64,000 nucleotides of DNA from Epiperipatus broadwayi (GCA_028023455.1 JAQFVV010000018.1:8416679-8480678); one strand, 5' to 3'. Positions 26,244 to 40,611 are shown, numbered from the stretch's first letter. The notes: generated by a model from the letters alone, not told the origin. A program made the numbers and translations.

Positions 26244-29200
26244 CTGAAAAATATTTGTATACATCAATCTAAAAACATGACAAAAATAAATAAGAACACA
26301 TTACAGTTAAAACATTTTTATAAAACATTTAAAATCAATAATTATATGGTTAGTGACTTGAGTGATTTAATGATATTCGAGCAGTAAAAATGATGGGTTA
26401 AGCTTTGACCCCTATAGCTCTAAATTTCACCACTCAATTACTGTGATAAATGGCACAATGTTCCTTTAAGGTTTAACAATTGTGACTGGAAATGGTTTAA
26501 GCCAATAATAGTAGATAAAATTTGTTTATTTATATATCCCTTCTGACATTAAATTTAAAGCTTAAAAGGATCAGATCTTGAGGGAAATGACTGTATATAT
26601 TGTACCATAAATATACTGGAATAATATTTTTTTTATAATGGAAATATGTTATCAATACATTTATGTGGTAAGATAATGATAATAAGGCTTCATGTTGGAG
26701 ATTATTTTATGTAAGTAAAAAGATATGAATTGTGAGCATATGAAATCCAACACTAGCTAAATTAAATAATTTTATCGCTATTATCTTCACTGTGGGCTAC
26801 TAAATTAATATAAATAGAAAGATATGTAACTGGCAAACCTTTATTTTATATTGCCAATTATGGTAACATTAATGCCTAATTGTCTTTTATAATTATTCCC
26901 ACCAGTTTTATTTATATGAAGTGCTATTTCAAAATGATGCTGTCGGTTGACTACAGTAGGCAACCAATTAAACTTTTATATACACATTTATGTGTGTATG
27001 TATTGAAGCTACATATATATTGTGCCCTTTTCTATAGGTCGGTAATAGTTCATAACAGTCAATTACTAAAAATTTTAAATTTAGATATATGTTCTTTTAA
27101 TATGGTAATTGTATTAAATCAATTATATCTTTAAAGTACAATTTGAAGCTAAACAAATACATAGTATATAAAATTATAGCGAATTATTTAAAAAAAATGG
27201 TTATGTAAAGCTTAAAATATTGTTTCATATGGTTGTAAAAGCTGGCCATATTAAATAACACAGCTATAAATATTAAAAGTATATTTAATAAGCTCAATTT
27301 TAATAGTCTTAAACGTATAGATAAATAAATGTTATACAGTATTTAAATTTATAAACTATGTGTAATAATCAAAATTAATATAATATATTTTAAAAATAAA
27401 CTTTATGATGGTGAAAATTATATCTAGTTCTATATTTTTAAAATTATTCTTCCAAATTTTTTATAATTATTTTATATAATATAATAAGTGTATCAATTAT
27501 ATAAATCTAGGCAGAGGAATAGATTGAAAATCGTCTGTCAAAGTTATTAATCATGTGACTTTTAATGTATACTTTCACACACATGCTTGTTAGAATTTAA
27601 TAACAAAGTTTGTGTATTATAGAGTTGGATATAATGATTATTTATCATAGAAGTGAATATTAAAATATTACGTAGTTATTTCCAAATGCTTAAGTAATGT
27701 AATAAAGACGAATACATTCATAATATAAAAATTAAATATTTTATTTAAATAAAAATAGATAAATTGAATATTAAGAAATGGAATAAGTTGTTAAATGTTA
27801 TTTTAAAAGTTATTTTAAAAGATTAAATAATTTTAATAAAATAATAATTTATTCAAAAGTAATATTTTAAATAATATTTTAAGTTCATTACATCATAATT
27901 TCTAATTTTGAAATTCAATTCTACTTGAAATTGAAAATATGTAAATTTGTTCTCAAGCTAAAGTAAGAATTAACCAATAGGAATAGGTATTCTTACAGAC
28001 TATAAATATGAATTGCACGGGGTTATCGGGGGAGATTAATAATGTATTGAAACCGGAGAAAGGTAAATTATAACTATCAAAAAGATAGTATTTTTAAGAT
28101 TTTTATTTTAGTCAATTTTTTTTTGGTACTTTCTTATTGTTTATTTTTGCAAAAACTAATTGATAATTTTAAAGAAGTATTTTGCGAGAGTTTTAAAAAT
28201 ATATATATATTTAGAAACTTCGTGAAAATGATTTTCTAATTTTTAAAAGTTACTTGCCAGGAGTACTTTATCTGAAGTTTAACCTAAACTACGCAATAGA
28301 GATGGATATACTACGAAATAAAATGGATATAAATTGTAATACTGTAAAAATGTTTGGAATATTTATTGATACAGCTTTATTAATATTTCACTGAAGAACT
28401 GTTCTGGTACATAAAAAAACCAAAGCTCAGACATTATACAGAGTCTAAAAAATGTATTGAAACATATTATTTATAAGTTTATCCAAGATTTATTTTTAAA
28501 TAGTAATAAGACAATTATATCTCATGAATCATTTTATAGAATATTATATTCAAAGGAGTAAAATGTTATATACTTTCTGAAGGTAACATTTTAAAAAAAA
28601 AAAATATTTTCAAGAATTAAAGAAAGAACCCAGGAAAATATGTTACAGAAGCGTTTTTGATATTAAAATATCCGGTCTTAGAATTATTTAAAATGTATTT
28701 AGAAAAGATTTGTTTAAAAGTACTTGAAGTTTTTTTTTATTTTTAAAAGAGATTTATAAAAATACCAAATGAAAGTTTAAATGTATCAAGAAGGAAACAT
28801 ATATAAAAAAGTGAACACATAGTTGAATAAAAGATGGATCCATGGAAATACAAATAGTACTTAAAAGTTTATCAAATATTTTTAAAGTTAAATTAGATGG
28901 ATTGATGCATCGGATATGCAGAGAATATTGGTAGAGAAGATTAAGAAGCTTCATGGGATTAATTAACAGTATGATTTAATAATTATCATCCTAAATACTA
29001 AAACCAAGGATTATTTTCTATAAATTTTATTAAATGGATTAATAATTATTTTATTTTAAACTTTAACGCGCTTGGAGGAGAACATTTTTAAAACTCTAGA
29101 GAAAATAATAAACATTTTGGACTTATCAGGAACTATCCTCAAGAAAATATGTAATTATAGTTTTGATTCCTTTTATTTTGTTAACCTAGTTTAAATCTAA

Positions 29201-32200
29201 ATTTTTATATAAGATTAGGAAAAACATAAAAACATTAATTTATTAATATTAAAATTTTATAATATAACAATCTAATAATTTAGCTAAAAATATTTTAATA
29301 TAAAGTGTATGGGTGTGAATTTTTTTTATATCTGCAATGCTCAAGTGGATAAAGGAAGCCTACTGAACACGATGACTAGATAAAGGTTATTGGTAATAAT
29401 AATAACTATTGATAATTTATAATGTATATTTTTTTTGTTTTCTTTAGATCATCCATAAATTGGAAGAATGAAGTGTAAAAGTTTTTTTACTTATATGTAC
29501 TGCATTTCATACAACATTTTAAAAAACATTATGAGATAGGATTGATTTGAAAATATGCATACGGCGATTTTTTTTTTATTAGTGATATAATCCAACATAA
29601 CAAATAATTATGTGATTCTTTTAAAATTTTCATGTTATTGGATATTCAAATATTGTCTAAGTAGATTGTATATGATTAGACATATAGAATAATGAAGTAA
29701 GCAGACTTTTCTTGTGGAACAGCTAGATTGTTTAACTATTAATGAATTTTATTTATTGTTTTGTAAATGCAGATAGTTATTTATCGATGTAAGATGTGGA
29801 AAATCTTGAGAAATAATGTTGAGATAGTGGCTTGGAAGTACTTAGTGAACAGGAAACCAAGATGATGTTTTAAGAAATAGGATGTTATAAGGAACGGAAA
29901 TAATATTTAGTCTTTATGTGAACATCAGCATAGTTAACAAAGCCCTATGACTGATACACATTTTATTTGGACAGTGTTTATATTTCTTTAAATATTTGAT
30001 GTTCTAATAAAGCTGAAGAAATAGCTTTAACATCGTCCCTGTACTAGAGGATATTAGGCAGGTAAATGTCATACCTCTTCGCACTGTGCCATGATTTTGA
30101 GATATGTTAAGAGTAATACTCTAGCTTTCTTCCTTAATCCTATGCATCTGTTTTCGCTATCTTTATTTCATGTAACTGCATCGTTCAGTAAGATATGTTT
30201 AAGAGAAATGATAAATAATTTAGAACTTAGGTTATGCTATAGTTTTGTATAAGATTGGTTTATTTGCTTAGAAGGAATAGGACGTTATAACTTAAAATTG
30301 AAGATCCAAAGTATCCTAAGGAAAGAAAAGAATCATAGAATATATTTTGAATTTTATTTCGGAAATGAAATATAAACTTTTTTAAAATAAAGTATCTAAA
30401 CAAAGATATTTTCTTTAAAGTGATAATAATTTTAAATGCTTTAGTATTATTTTTTTAAGAGAAAAATAAGTATTGCATATTTTTAAAATACAATAGTACA
30501 AAGTAAATTATGTAAACAATATGCATAGTATATTTTTTGTTTTATTGATTAACGGAAATATATTGATGATTACACTTATATCATACTAAAGTAAGGCTTA
30601 AAGAAGAATATATTATGATTAGTAAACATTGTGTGATAAATACTAAAATCTAGTACTGAATTTTGGATAATATTTTGTGTAACATCTTTGACTTTGCAAG
30701 ATGAAATTTTTGCAAAAAGTCCATACTCATTATAAAATTGTGTTTTCTATAGAATGTTTTCTAAGTATGAATTTTTTAAAATAAGATAGTTTAATAATAT
30801 TAAGAATAAAATGCTGTTGCTAATAAAGTAGATAAATATATTTGTAATAAGTTAGCCATAATGAGAAACCAAATAGTAACATTTTTTTTAAATTTTGTTC
30901 TAAATCTAAATAAAGATATAATTGAAATATAAATTATTTTTTTTTTTATAACCCGGTAGATCAAACTGTAAAGTAAAAAAGTTAAGGATATCCACTGTAA
31001 ATAGTGTAAATAAATTGTTTATTTATTTGTTGTTAGTAATAAACTTTGTTAAATTTTGTTATTTCAAAAATTTTGTGTCTGAGTTATTTATTTCTCCACA
31101 TCGCTGCATGAAATCACGATATATGCATAATAATCGAAACAAATATATAATTTTGCACAAAAAGATAAATAGAGAATTATTTTAAGAATTTTAAATATTT
31201 TATTGGTATTCATTATAATTAAATAATCATAATCTTACATTATTTTATTGGTCATAAATCAGTTATCACAATATTATATTAAATTATATGCTATCAGTTG
31301 CCACACATATTTTGTTTGTCAGATTATTAAAATGCTACCACATATTTATTATATCATTACATGAAGATATAAGATCATATTATATTATTTCATTATTTTA
31401 TTATGGTAATAAAATTATAGTAAAAAGAAAAGTTATACAGAATTAGTTAAACAATGAAGAATATTATTACTGTTATTTATTATTATTAGTTTCAGTGTAG
31501 TAGATTATGACATAAAATCCCTTCTCATATTTTACTACCGTATTTTTAAATTAACTTAGAATAAACTTTATGAACCTGAAATTATTTTATTGAGCTAGAT
31601 TATTAAATAGAAGATTAAGATTTAATTATTAGTTTAATCTTAGTGAGTAGAAGTTATTAAAGTCATAAGAATACTATGAGTTTGTTATTTGAAATAGTAA
31701 TAAAGGGGGGATAGTGTTCTTATGCCATTGAGTTAGTATCCTGTGGGATATTGGCTCAATGTAATCTATCTTGTCACCTGTATTTTCACTTCAAGTCTCA
31801 TGAAAATATTAAATATTTATTTAATTTATTTTTATAAACTGAACCTTATTCGTATTTTAAATTTGAGTTAGTGAAATATTTTAATTTTAATGATGAATAC
31901 TTTAGTTATTAATTATTAACTGAGACAGAACCCGTTTTATTTTATATCATATATTATCTGGAGGTGAGGATGCACGAGATACAGAGAATATATATATATA
32001 TATAAGTTTGCTTCACCATTCACTGTGGTTTAACTAAAGACTCTGAGTCCAACCATAGTGAATGTAGGCTAAATTTAAAATAAGTAAAAACTTTAAAAAC
32101 ATTCAGTAAATTTTATGAAATAAAATATTTTATTTGAGATAACAAAATAAATTCTTAAAATCACAGAACTCATTAGAGAAAAAGATTAGTTAGATAGGAA

Positions 32201-33690
32201 TAATTAATTAAAAAACACTATAATTAAAAATAAGATAGCAGAACAATGGCATTAAAATGTAAGATGGCCAACAAGTTAGGTATAAATTGAGAACTTGTGT
32301 ATTGTTCTTTCTCTTTTACCTGGCTCAGCTCTACATCTTGGACCAAAAACAGCCACAAAGATATTTTTATTGGAAAAGAAATATAATTAACTTTTTGGAA
32401 AGAGCTCTCTGCAAACAAGAAAATATCTTCGTCCCTTGCTGAATAAATTCTTAAGCCACCAGCATTCTATAGACAAGGAGAAAAAAGAACTTAAAATGGG
32501 TGCTGTAAGTAAAATGGTGGAGTAGAGTTTTTCTCTCTATCTCTCGATCGTTTTCCTGTCTGCTGGAGCTTGAACGATGTAACCCAAGAAATTTAGTGTG
32601 CTAGAACAATTTTGCCTGACAATTTCCTGCCACTATAAATGGATAAACGAGGACAGAAATCACCGTAAGCCATCAGTACAAACTGCTGACCAGAATGTCT
32701 TCACGGCTATCTAATAAAGACATACGCAATTTTAAATCGTTACCGGTAACTTTAATTTTCACTTGTATTTTATGTTGGCTTAAATCATAAACTTAAATCA
32801 TTTATGTATTATAATTATAACATGTTAATATATATATATAGCCTGATAATTTTTAACATTTTCATTGTTGATTTTTTTTGTTTGACCAGTATAATGACAA
32901 TTCTTAATCCTACTAATATATATGTAAATCTTTTTTTTTTGTTAATGGATTGCCATTATCCATTACTTGAATTGTATACTACTTATATTTTTTAAAAGAA
33001 AGAAACACGATTTCTTTCTTATTGATTGGCATAAACATATTTATATTGGAACTGGAAGGGAGAAATAATCTAATTTCATTTATTTCTATTTGTTCAACCG
33101 CTACTAAATACGGAAATATTTCAGATTTATTAAAAAACTCTTTGAATAAAATTTCTCCTTCCAATTTCACCCTGCCATATTGGTTTCACTATTTTTTTTT
33201 TAAGATATGTTAGAAAGAGAGAAAAATGCAAAACACGCAATTGTTGTTTTGTTTTGTTTTTTTTGGAAAATAAGTCAATGTTTTTTTTTAATTTATACTT
33301 AAAAATATAAAAGAAAATGACATTCGAGTATATATATTAAAGTGTTCAATTTTATGTATTTTATAAGAAATATCCAATCCTGTCTTATATTTTTTTATAC
33401 TAATATATATCTATTTGTCTAAAACAGATATAGCCTAAGTATTTTATAATTTGATTAAATATAAGAGAGGGTACAGTACAGTTATATATGTGTAAATTAA
33501 AATCTTAAATCTTCATTAACTCTAAGGGTGAACTAGTTAAATAGTGATTAATTAATATACCTATCTTTTTTATATATTTTAATGTTAATTAAAAGGTGTA
33601 AGGTAATTATTTCTAATAGTAGATGTTCTCTCAGTCTCAGAAGGATTTGGAAGTCATATTATTTCATATACATATATTTTACCTAAGGTT
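26244..33690. other. Intron of the receptor gene, no exon recognised
   Basis: AT-rich intron sequence between the TM4 and TM5-TM7 exons. It holds a TATA-box-like and CCAAT-like pair near 27975-28011 (see findings), a short hairpin at 32017-32066 (cattcactgtggtt and complement with one mismatch), and small TA tracts. Phase arithmetic requires at least one more receptor exon somewhere between 26.2 and 51.8 kb; I could not find it. Confidence 0.5.
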
Positions 33691-33879
33691 TTAAAGTTTA
33701 AGGGTCAGTTGACCGCATTTTCTCTTATATTGTGCTACTCGGCGATTTGTGTGGGGGTCTCGGCACATATCCATAGCTCCTGACATCTTCGATTCATAGG
33801 CTAACACTGCTTTGAGATTGCCATTGATGATAAAGTGGATCTTGACCCCTTTTCAAATATTACTACTGGACACAAGCAC

Positions 33880-34475
33880 ATATACTCCGTGTTTCCCAAA
33901 GTGACCCCCCAGTGGGCAGTGAATATTTCTAGAAGGGCAGTAGCGGGTTCAGAAGCAATTGGGTGTGTTCAGGTGGTCTAGTCTTTTCTCCAGATGCTCT
34001 GTTAACTCACTCTCAACCAGCTAATTTTTACGTTATTTTGCCGATGTTATGGTTATTTGTGCAAGAATATATAAAAAAGGGCAATAGTCAGAGTAATTGT
34101 AAATGTTTTGCAGATTTTTGATGTTTTTTTCTCAATTAACAAGTTAAAAGCAATGCAGGTTATTATTATATGGCTAATTTTAAGTTTTAATATTAGATAG
34201 AAGTGGTCATTCTGTGCAATATATTTTTTGTTTAAAAAATAAAGTAATTTAAGGCCAATATCAGCTGAGAGAATCTAAAAATTTATCGTATCTCAGATTT
34301 GTTTTTTTTTTGTTTTTTGTTTTGAATCTTTTGTAAAGATGGAAAAAGCTACTTCCATTGTATTAAAATTAGAAACTTGTGTAAAACGGAACTCACTGAG
34401 GAATTAAAAGAGTCTGAGTGGAAAGCAGCAGCTGCCGCAGCTGCAGCAGCACCAGCAGAAGAAGATGATGATGAT
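33880..34475. mobile_element. Probable hAT-derived non-autonomous remnant
   Basis: The stretch cccaaagtgacccccc followed by agtgggcagtgaa and tttctagaagggcagta resembles the terminal and subterminal sequence common in animal hAT (Charlie/ZBED-type) elements, which carry cag-tgg termini and gggg/cccc-rich words. The right end is not identified. A short plus-strand frame at about 34378-34492 codes an alanine run followed by EEDDDD, of unknown origin. Confidence 0.35.
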
Positions 34476-36192
34476 CATTTTTTGTTAATATAGTCTAAAA
34501 TTTTATTTACTTTATTTGGACCATTAATTCCTTTGACATTTAATGTCATTATTTCTAATCTACTATTCATTAGTTTTTGATTATAGTTGTTTTAATAACT
34601 AATTTCCTGGTTATCTTTAAAATCAATATCTATTTTTATTTGTTCTTTATTGTATTAAGTCATCAACTGATCTTTTTCCCCATTTATTGTTTTGTTTTGA
34701 TATTGAATCAACAAGGTTTTTTTTTCCAGGTGTCTTGTTTGCATTCTTGACTTTCTAAAGACTAGTTATCTCTTTAACATGATTTTTTTTATTTTGGACT
34801 TTTTCAATTAGGTGAGTTTTTTCATTGTTGCCAATATGTTCAACTTGCTATTCATTTAAAACATATGAGATTGAGGATTTAGGACTATTATTAATACTTT
34901 CAATTGTCGCCTCAATATTTTGTGCTCTAAAGTCAATTTCGTCAATTTGAGTCTCATGTGTTTATGGAGATTTTTGGATTATTGTTCAGTCTTTCAATTA
35001 TCTCCTCAATGTTTTGTGCTTCAAAATTAATTTCATCAATTTGTGTGTCATATGTTTGGCATCCAACCACACCAGCCCAGGTTTTACTATTATCCACACT
35101 ACATAAATGATTCAGTCTATTAATTTTATTATACTTTTCACAGCTTCCAACCTCACAATTAACTGCTATGTGTCCCACTCTGTTACATCTGAAATAATCA
35201 AGATTTCTACCTTTTAATATGATGGAAATAATCATTTTATTCTTCAAAGTTTTATGAGGAATTTGTTCTTTTGATATTCCCTTTTTTAATTTAAGTATTC
35301 AAGCATTAGATGGAATTTTAAAAAAGAATATTGGGAAACATTTTTCTTTCGATTTTGTTAACTTCAGCATATCTATTTCTTTCAATGCAAAGGAATTATT
35401 CGTTAAAACTTAGTGGGTATGTAGTATTCTTTCACAAACTAGAGGATTTGACTTTTTAGTAACATAATAAACTTTAAATCCTTGTAATTCTTTTATTAGG
35501 CTTTCAACTAATTCTTTCAGTACTTTATTCAAATATTCAATAGATACAATATCTCTAGCGGGGAAGTTAGCAGTATGCTTTATTGTATCAATTAAATTAT
35601 AATTATTAAGTATTTTTAGATACTGCTTAACATCGGACTTATCTAAGATATGTTTTTCATTATTATCATTTGATTGAATTATAACCATGAATATTATGCG
35701 TTTGGTGGCATACATAGGATTTTTTTTTTTCCAATAATCATTTGCCTTGGTAAACATTTATGAAGTAATCTTATGAGAATTTTGATTTTCCGGGAAATTA
35801 TCATTTAGTTCTGTGAAATTTAAATAATAATCATTATTTTCTAATTCTTTAATTTTATCCATAGTAATTATGCTATTACTTGTATTCGCTTCAAATTTTT
35901 TCGTTAAATAATCTGAATTTTCTAGACACTAAGTGTTGTCAGCATCATTCTGTTTACTTGTAGTTTTTTCTTTTTTTTCATAAGACTGGGCGAGTTTCTG
36001 AATTTGAGTTATTCTTTATTTCAGATAAAATCTCACTGATTTTCGGCATCAACTTATTTGTTTTAATACTATCTGACGATTTCTCGGGGGAGGGGGGGTA
36101 GAGAAAATAATTTCTGGATTGCTTATCATTTTCCTTAAACTTTGTTTAGCGTTTTCCACCATTATAAAACTATTTTGTTTAATCAGATCCAT
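34476..36192 (-). pseudogene. 5' half of a LINE: ORF1 (zinc knuckle) and start of ORF2 endonuclease
   Basis: Read on the minus strand, an ORF1-like frame starts near 36192 (MDLIKQNSFIMVENAKQSL), is interrupted by several frameshifts, continues through 35757-35410 (MFTKANDYWKKKNPMYATKR...) and ends in 35247-34954 with a degraded CCHC knuckle: YFRCNRVGHIAVNC, where the first Cys of C-x2-C-x4-H-x4-C is now Tyr. Then follows MTLNVKGINGPNKVNKILDY (34549 downward), which matches the first strand of LINE APE endonucleases (usually I-x-T-x-N-x-(N/R)-G-(L/I)). The element stops abruptly at about 34475; the rest of the endonuclease and all RT are absent. ORF1 proteins of this type coat LINE RNA; the fragment is dead. 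L1/Tx1-like by layout, clade uncertain. Confidence 0.65.
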
Positions 36193-36916
36193 TTCATGCA
36201 AATCTATTTTTTAATTAATATTTTGATCAAACCTTCAATCAGTGATAGAAACTAAGTATCCAAAACTTTATGGATGCTTTGTAATTACTTTTCTAAGAAT
36301 TCTCGTTAAAAATTACTAGTTATATTTTATTTATGAGAGATTGCCTATATTTGTAAATACGGATATTTCACAAATATTTTTTTTTTGCTATTTACAGCTT
36401 AATAACTTTTTATAGTATGATTTTCCTTCCCATATTATTTGCTAATTAATTTTAAATATTAGCATTTAATTATTAATTAACAAATAATATGTATATATAT
36501 CCTAAAAATAATATGTTAGTTATTTTGGGATATTTCTTCAAGCAATATTTTATAGAAAATATTTGAAATACAGCTATCCAATACATACACACACAAACAT
36601 ACATCATTACCTTTCACAGTGTAAATAGAAATCATCCATCTATTATAGAAAAAACTTGTACAGATGGCTTTTGTGATTGCCCAAATAATAAAATTATTAT
36701 TAGGATCATCCTAAAAAAATATAATAAGGTTTTATAAATATATTGAAATGAATTTCATGGTAATGATATTAAGAAATAGACAAAATAGTAAAAGAAATGA
36801 AAAATAAAAGAATAAAGTAAAAATTATTAATTAAATGTTCATTTAAAGAAAGTGTAATATATGTATGGGAAAGTGAATGAATGTGCATATAAATGCAATA
36901 TTACAAACATTTAACA
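36193..36916. other. AT-rich stretch, nothing identified
   Basis: Could include the 5' untranslated part of the minus-strand LINE. No gene or RNA seen. Confidence 0.4.
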
Positions 36917-36982
36917 GCGTTGGTGGCCGAGTGATTAGCACAGCTGCCTTACAAACAGTTGTAGCAGCCTATTTGATAGATA

Positions 36983-36983
<1 letters not shown>
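36917..36983 (+). repeat. tRNA-derived SINE head joined to a (TAA)n tract
   Basis: GCGTTGGTGGCCGAGTGATT and the following bases match the 5' half of the same tRNA-Gly-like family as 15557-15624, with a clear A box (TGGCCGAGTGATTAGCAC) and an anticodon arm whose loop reads CTTACAA. The T arm and B box are missing; the sequence runs after about 20 nt into (TAA)n. This is the look of a SINE whose tail is TAA repeats. Confidence 0.55.
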
Positions 36984-37067
<84 letters not shown>

Positions 37068-37091
37068 TTATAATATTAATAATAATAATAT
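36984..37091. repeat. (TAA)n microsatellite, left flank of the LINE
   Basis: About 28 perfect AAT units to 37068, then a few imperfect ones to 37091. LINE coding sequence starts within 70 bp, so the tract is either the insertion target or the tail of the SINE beside it. Confidence 0.9.
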
Positions 37092-40000
37092 TTCAAAATA
37101 CTTTACATTGGTTCAAACCTTCTAATAATAACACTGACTCAAAAAATAATTACAATGAATATAGTGCTTGTATATATGCCAGTAGAAAAGCAAAAGATAG
37201 AATCTATAATTTGTAATATAAATTCAATTCTTGCCATGAATGCAAGCCCCACTGTTCTGGTTGGGGACTGCAACTCATCTTTATGAAGAATTTATACAGA
37301 ATTCACTACATAAAATAGCCATACCATTGATTAGTGGACAATGTTTTCTGCCAGAAGGGGCTATCTCCTTTCATAATGGTTGGTTTGCAACATTAATAGA
37401 TCTTGTCTTTTACTCACCATCGCTGCATCACCTCATGGAAGTAAAATTGGTCCCGACCACTTTTCCTGATCATTTTGCCCAGCTAATCACAATCAATCTA
37501 GGAAAACTGCAAGCAGTTAATCACAACCTAACAAAAACAATAAGTGTACTTATCCCAACAAATGTGACAGAATTCCTCTTCTCAGAGACATATATTCTGT
37601 TGCAGAAGGTTAAAGGGATGAACCTCGATCCTATACAGCAATACCTGACTTTTATAAATATCTTGTCTTTCAATGTTGATCATGTAACAAGAAATCAACC
37701 ACCACCATCAAGGCTTCTGCAATATGCTGATCAGCTACATCAGAGACTAATGATGATGACTCCAACACACAACACCCAAATACACATAAGAAAGCTGACT
37801 GATGCTTGATAAAGAAAAGTAAGCTTTGCATGGCACAACAGCACACATGGACCCGCAAGTTTATCAAGTGGACTTTGGGTTATGTACCAGACATAAAAGT
37901 ACCAATGGCCATACAGACTGAGGATGGTACGTTCACTAGCCATAACATAATTATGCCATTGTTCAAATATTTTCAGGATAAGTTAAGTGCACAGCCTCGC
38001 CTTTTTTTTCAGCCAAAAAATGTTTGGAGAGGTTGAGGGTGAATTACCAGTTAGTGAAAATGATATAATAGAGAAAATGAGAACTATCAGCAATGCTTGT
38101 CACCCAGGTGGCCATGGGATACCACTGTTCATTTTCAAGCATTTAAGTTTTTTTACAGCTAAATATCTCAAGGATTTAGCAAACCATCTTGCTCAAGAAA
38201 TTAAACCAACCACAGGGATGTATCCCATGGCAATAGTGCCATATAGTAAGAAAAAGAAAGGCATACCAATGCCAAATGAGCTTAGACCAATATCTATGGG
38301 CCCACTCTCTATTAAAATATTGGAAAAAATTATAAAAGATAAGATTGAGCCCTATATTTTACCAACCATCAGTGAATCACAATTTGCAAAGAAGATATCA
38401 TCAACGGGGCAAGCAGCATTGTTATTCAAGACCATGATGATAGCCACCAAGGTGAGAAAGAAATACAGCACAATAGTGGTGCAAATAGATATTGCTTCAG
38501 CTTTCGATTCAGTGAGAATCCCTGTGTTACTGGATATGCTCAAGCAGGCTAAAATACCCAAAGGTCTGCTATATTTGACTGCAAACTGGATACTGAGCAG
38601 AGAACTGTATGTTACTATGAATGGCCGAAATTCACCCTCATTCATTCCAACACAATCACTATCACAAGGGTCTCCTCTGAGTGCATTAATGTTTATTTAT
38701 TATATCAATCCTCTTATTGAAAAAATCAATAGCACATTCATTGGAGTTCAAATACCTGGTACAACACAGAAGATTGCATGTCTCACATACATGGACGATA
38801 TCACAGTCTTCTTGACATCAAAGAAGCAAATACCACAGCTTCAGGCAGTGCTTGAACAATTCTCAAAGCAATATGGATTGAGCATAAACCCAGAAAAGTC
38901 TGCAGCCTGGACGCTACTCACTGGAAAGCCATGTGGACCAATGTATCGAGCAAAACCAGCTCCATTCTTAGGCTTTCCTTTTTTTCTAGGAGCCACTGGA
39001 ATGAGATGTCATATCCAAGCCAAGCTCAAAGAGGAAGTCAAAAGCATAGCTGAATCACTCTCAAAGGCATATTTGTCCATATATGCAAAGGTGCAACTGA
39101 TTAACAAACTTATAATAACCAAGATAACATATTACATGCCTGTAGTTGAATTTTCAAAAAAATTTATGGCATGCATTAATTCCATATGTTGCAAGCTCAT
39201 CTGGGGGGAAAAGACAGTGGCAATTTCAATGGCAAAACTGAATCACCCTCTTATAGCAAATGGACTGGGATTGCATAGCTTACAAACATTTCAAACATTC
39301 AAAACAAGGAATGCTATAATTGCTATACTCACTCAATTTCCTAAATTAAGACATCTAGAGCAGATAACACCTACAGATAGATCTCCTCCAAAAGATTGTT
39401 TTTTGGCAATCACCATCTACTAATGCAGGAGAGAAAGAACAATTCCAGATCAAATGGACCAAAAATATAAATATTGGGAAATATATAAGTTTATACATCA
39501 AAATAATTATAATGAGGAGATCCCATCAATACTAGAAATAGGAAACAAATATCTGATCAAGCAATACAAAAAATGGCAACTAGAACCTAAGTTCCTAGAT
39601 TTTATAATCAAGATGAATTTGAATGCTTTACCTACTAAGTATTTTTTGCATCACAGAAGAATGTACAGGTCAGTTGATCCATTCTGTGGCCTTTGCCATA
39701 TGGCTGAGGAGACTTTTCAGCATATAATTTTCAACTGCAAGGCCTTGGAGCAGACTAGATGCATTTTGCAGGGCAAATACAGGAAAAAAAATACTACAAT
39801 GATGCAAATTATATCAAATTACAAAGGTAGGTCTATACCAGCCATAAGGGCCTCAACATTTGTTTTATATGCACTTTGGTGCACTAGGTGTGTATTCATA
39901 TTGGGTAATAACCCCAGAAGGCATCCAGCCACATTTGAAAATAAGTTGAATAAAATTCAAGTTAGAGACAAGCAGATCACCAGCCCAGATATTTATGCAG

Positions 40001-40277
40001 CTACTTGGTCCCTGCTCAGGCAAATAGCAAAACTATAAAAAACAAAAATTAAAGAAAGCATGGTCCTGATTATGCTCCTATTGGACAATAATATAATTAA
40101 TTAACATTGATAAAGTGGATAGAATCATGTAAAATTACCTGTACAGATATGTACTTTTAAAAAAAATGAATATTGTAGACTTGAAATTGAACTGACAATA
40201 ATAAGATTCAACATGTATCTTGCTATGGCATTATAATATTATGTAACTATTGGATCAATAAAGTTTACTATTGTTGA
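37092..40277 (+). pseudogene. 5'-truncated non-LTR retrotransposon (APE endonuclease, RT, zinc knuckle)
   Basis: Coding begins inside the endonuclease: a frame from 37155 gives NIVLVYMP and then VLVGDCN (the GDFN-type block), breaks at about 37270, and continues in another frame with LIDLVFYSPSL and FPDH (the closing SDH block). After two more frameshifts near 37800 and 38000 the RT runs 37990-39423: LRPISMGPLSIKILEKII, motif A VQIDIASAFDSV, motif B SLSQGSPLSALMF, motif C YMDD (LINEs usually have YADD), then LGF. A single in-frame TAA at 39421-39423 separates it from 39454-40038, which carries a C-x2-C-x8-H-x4-C knuckle (CGLCHMAEETFQHIIFNC) and an LW-x2-R motif, as in L1/Tx1-type elements. 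AATAAA lies at 40256-40261, just before the (AAT)n tail. No ORF1. Its GC content is higher than that of its surroundings. Confidence 0.85.

Positions 40278-40611
<334 letters not shown>

Noticed and set aside
32320-32408. Minus-strand 89-nt stretch between tgtttgcag and gtaaaag as the missing receptor exon
   Set aside because: It is open only when entered in phase 1 and ends in phase 0; the missing exon needs phase 0 entry and phase 1 exit. Read in phase 0 it hits a stop, and no loop-2 Cys is present.
34476-40277. Twin-priming origin for the minus-strand LINE 5' half and the plus-strand LINE 3' half
   Set aside because: The topology would fit, but a SINE head and a TAA tract lie between them and the two parts differ strongly in base composition, so they are more likely separate insertions.
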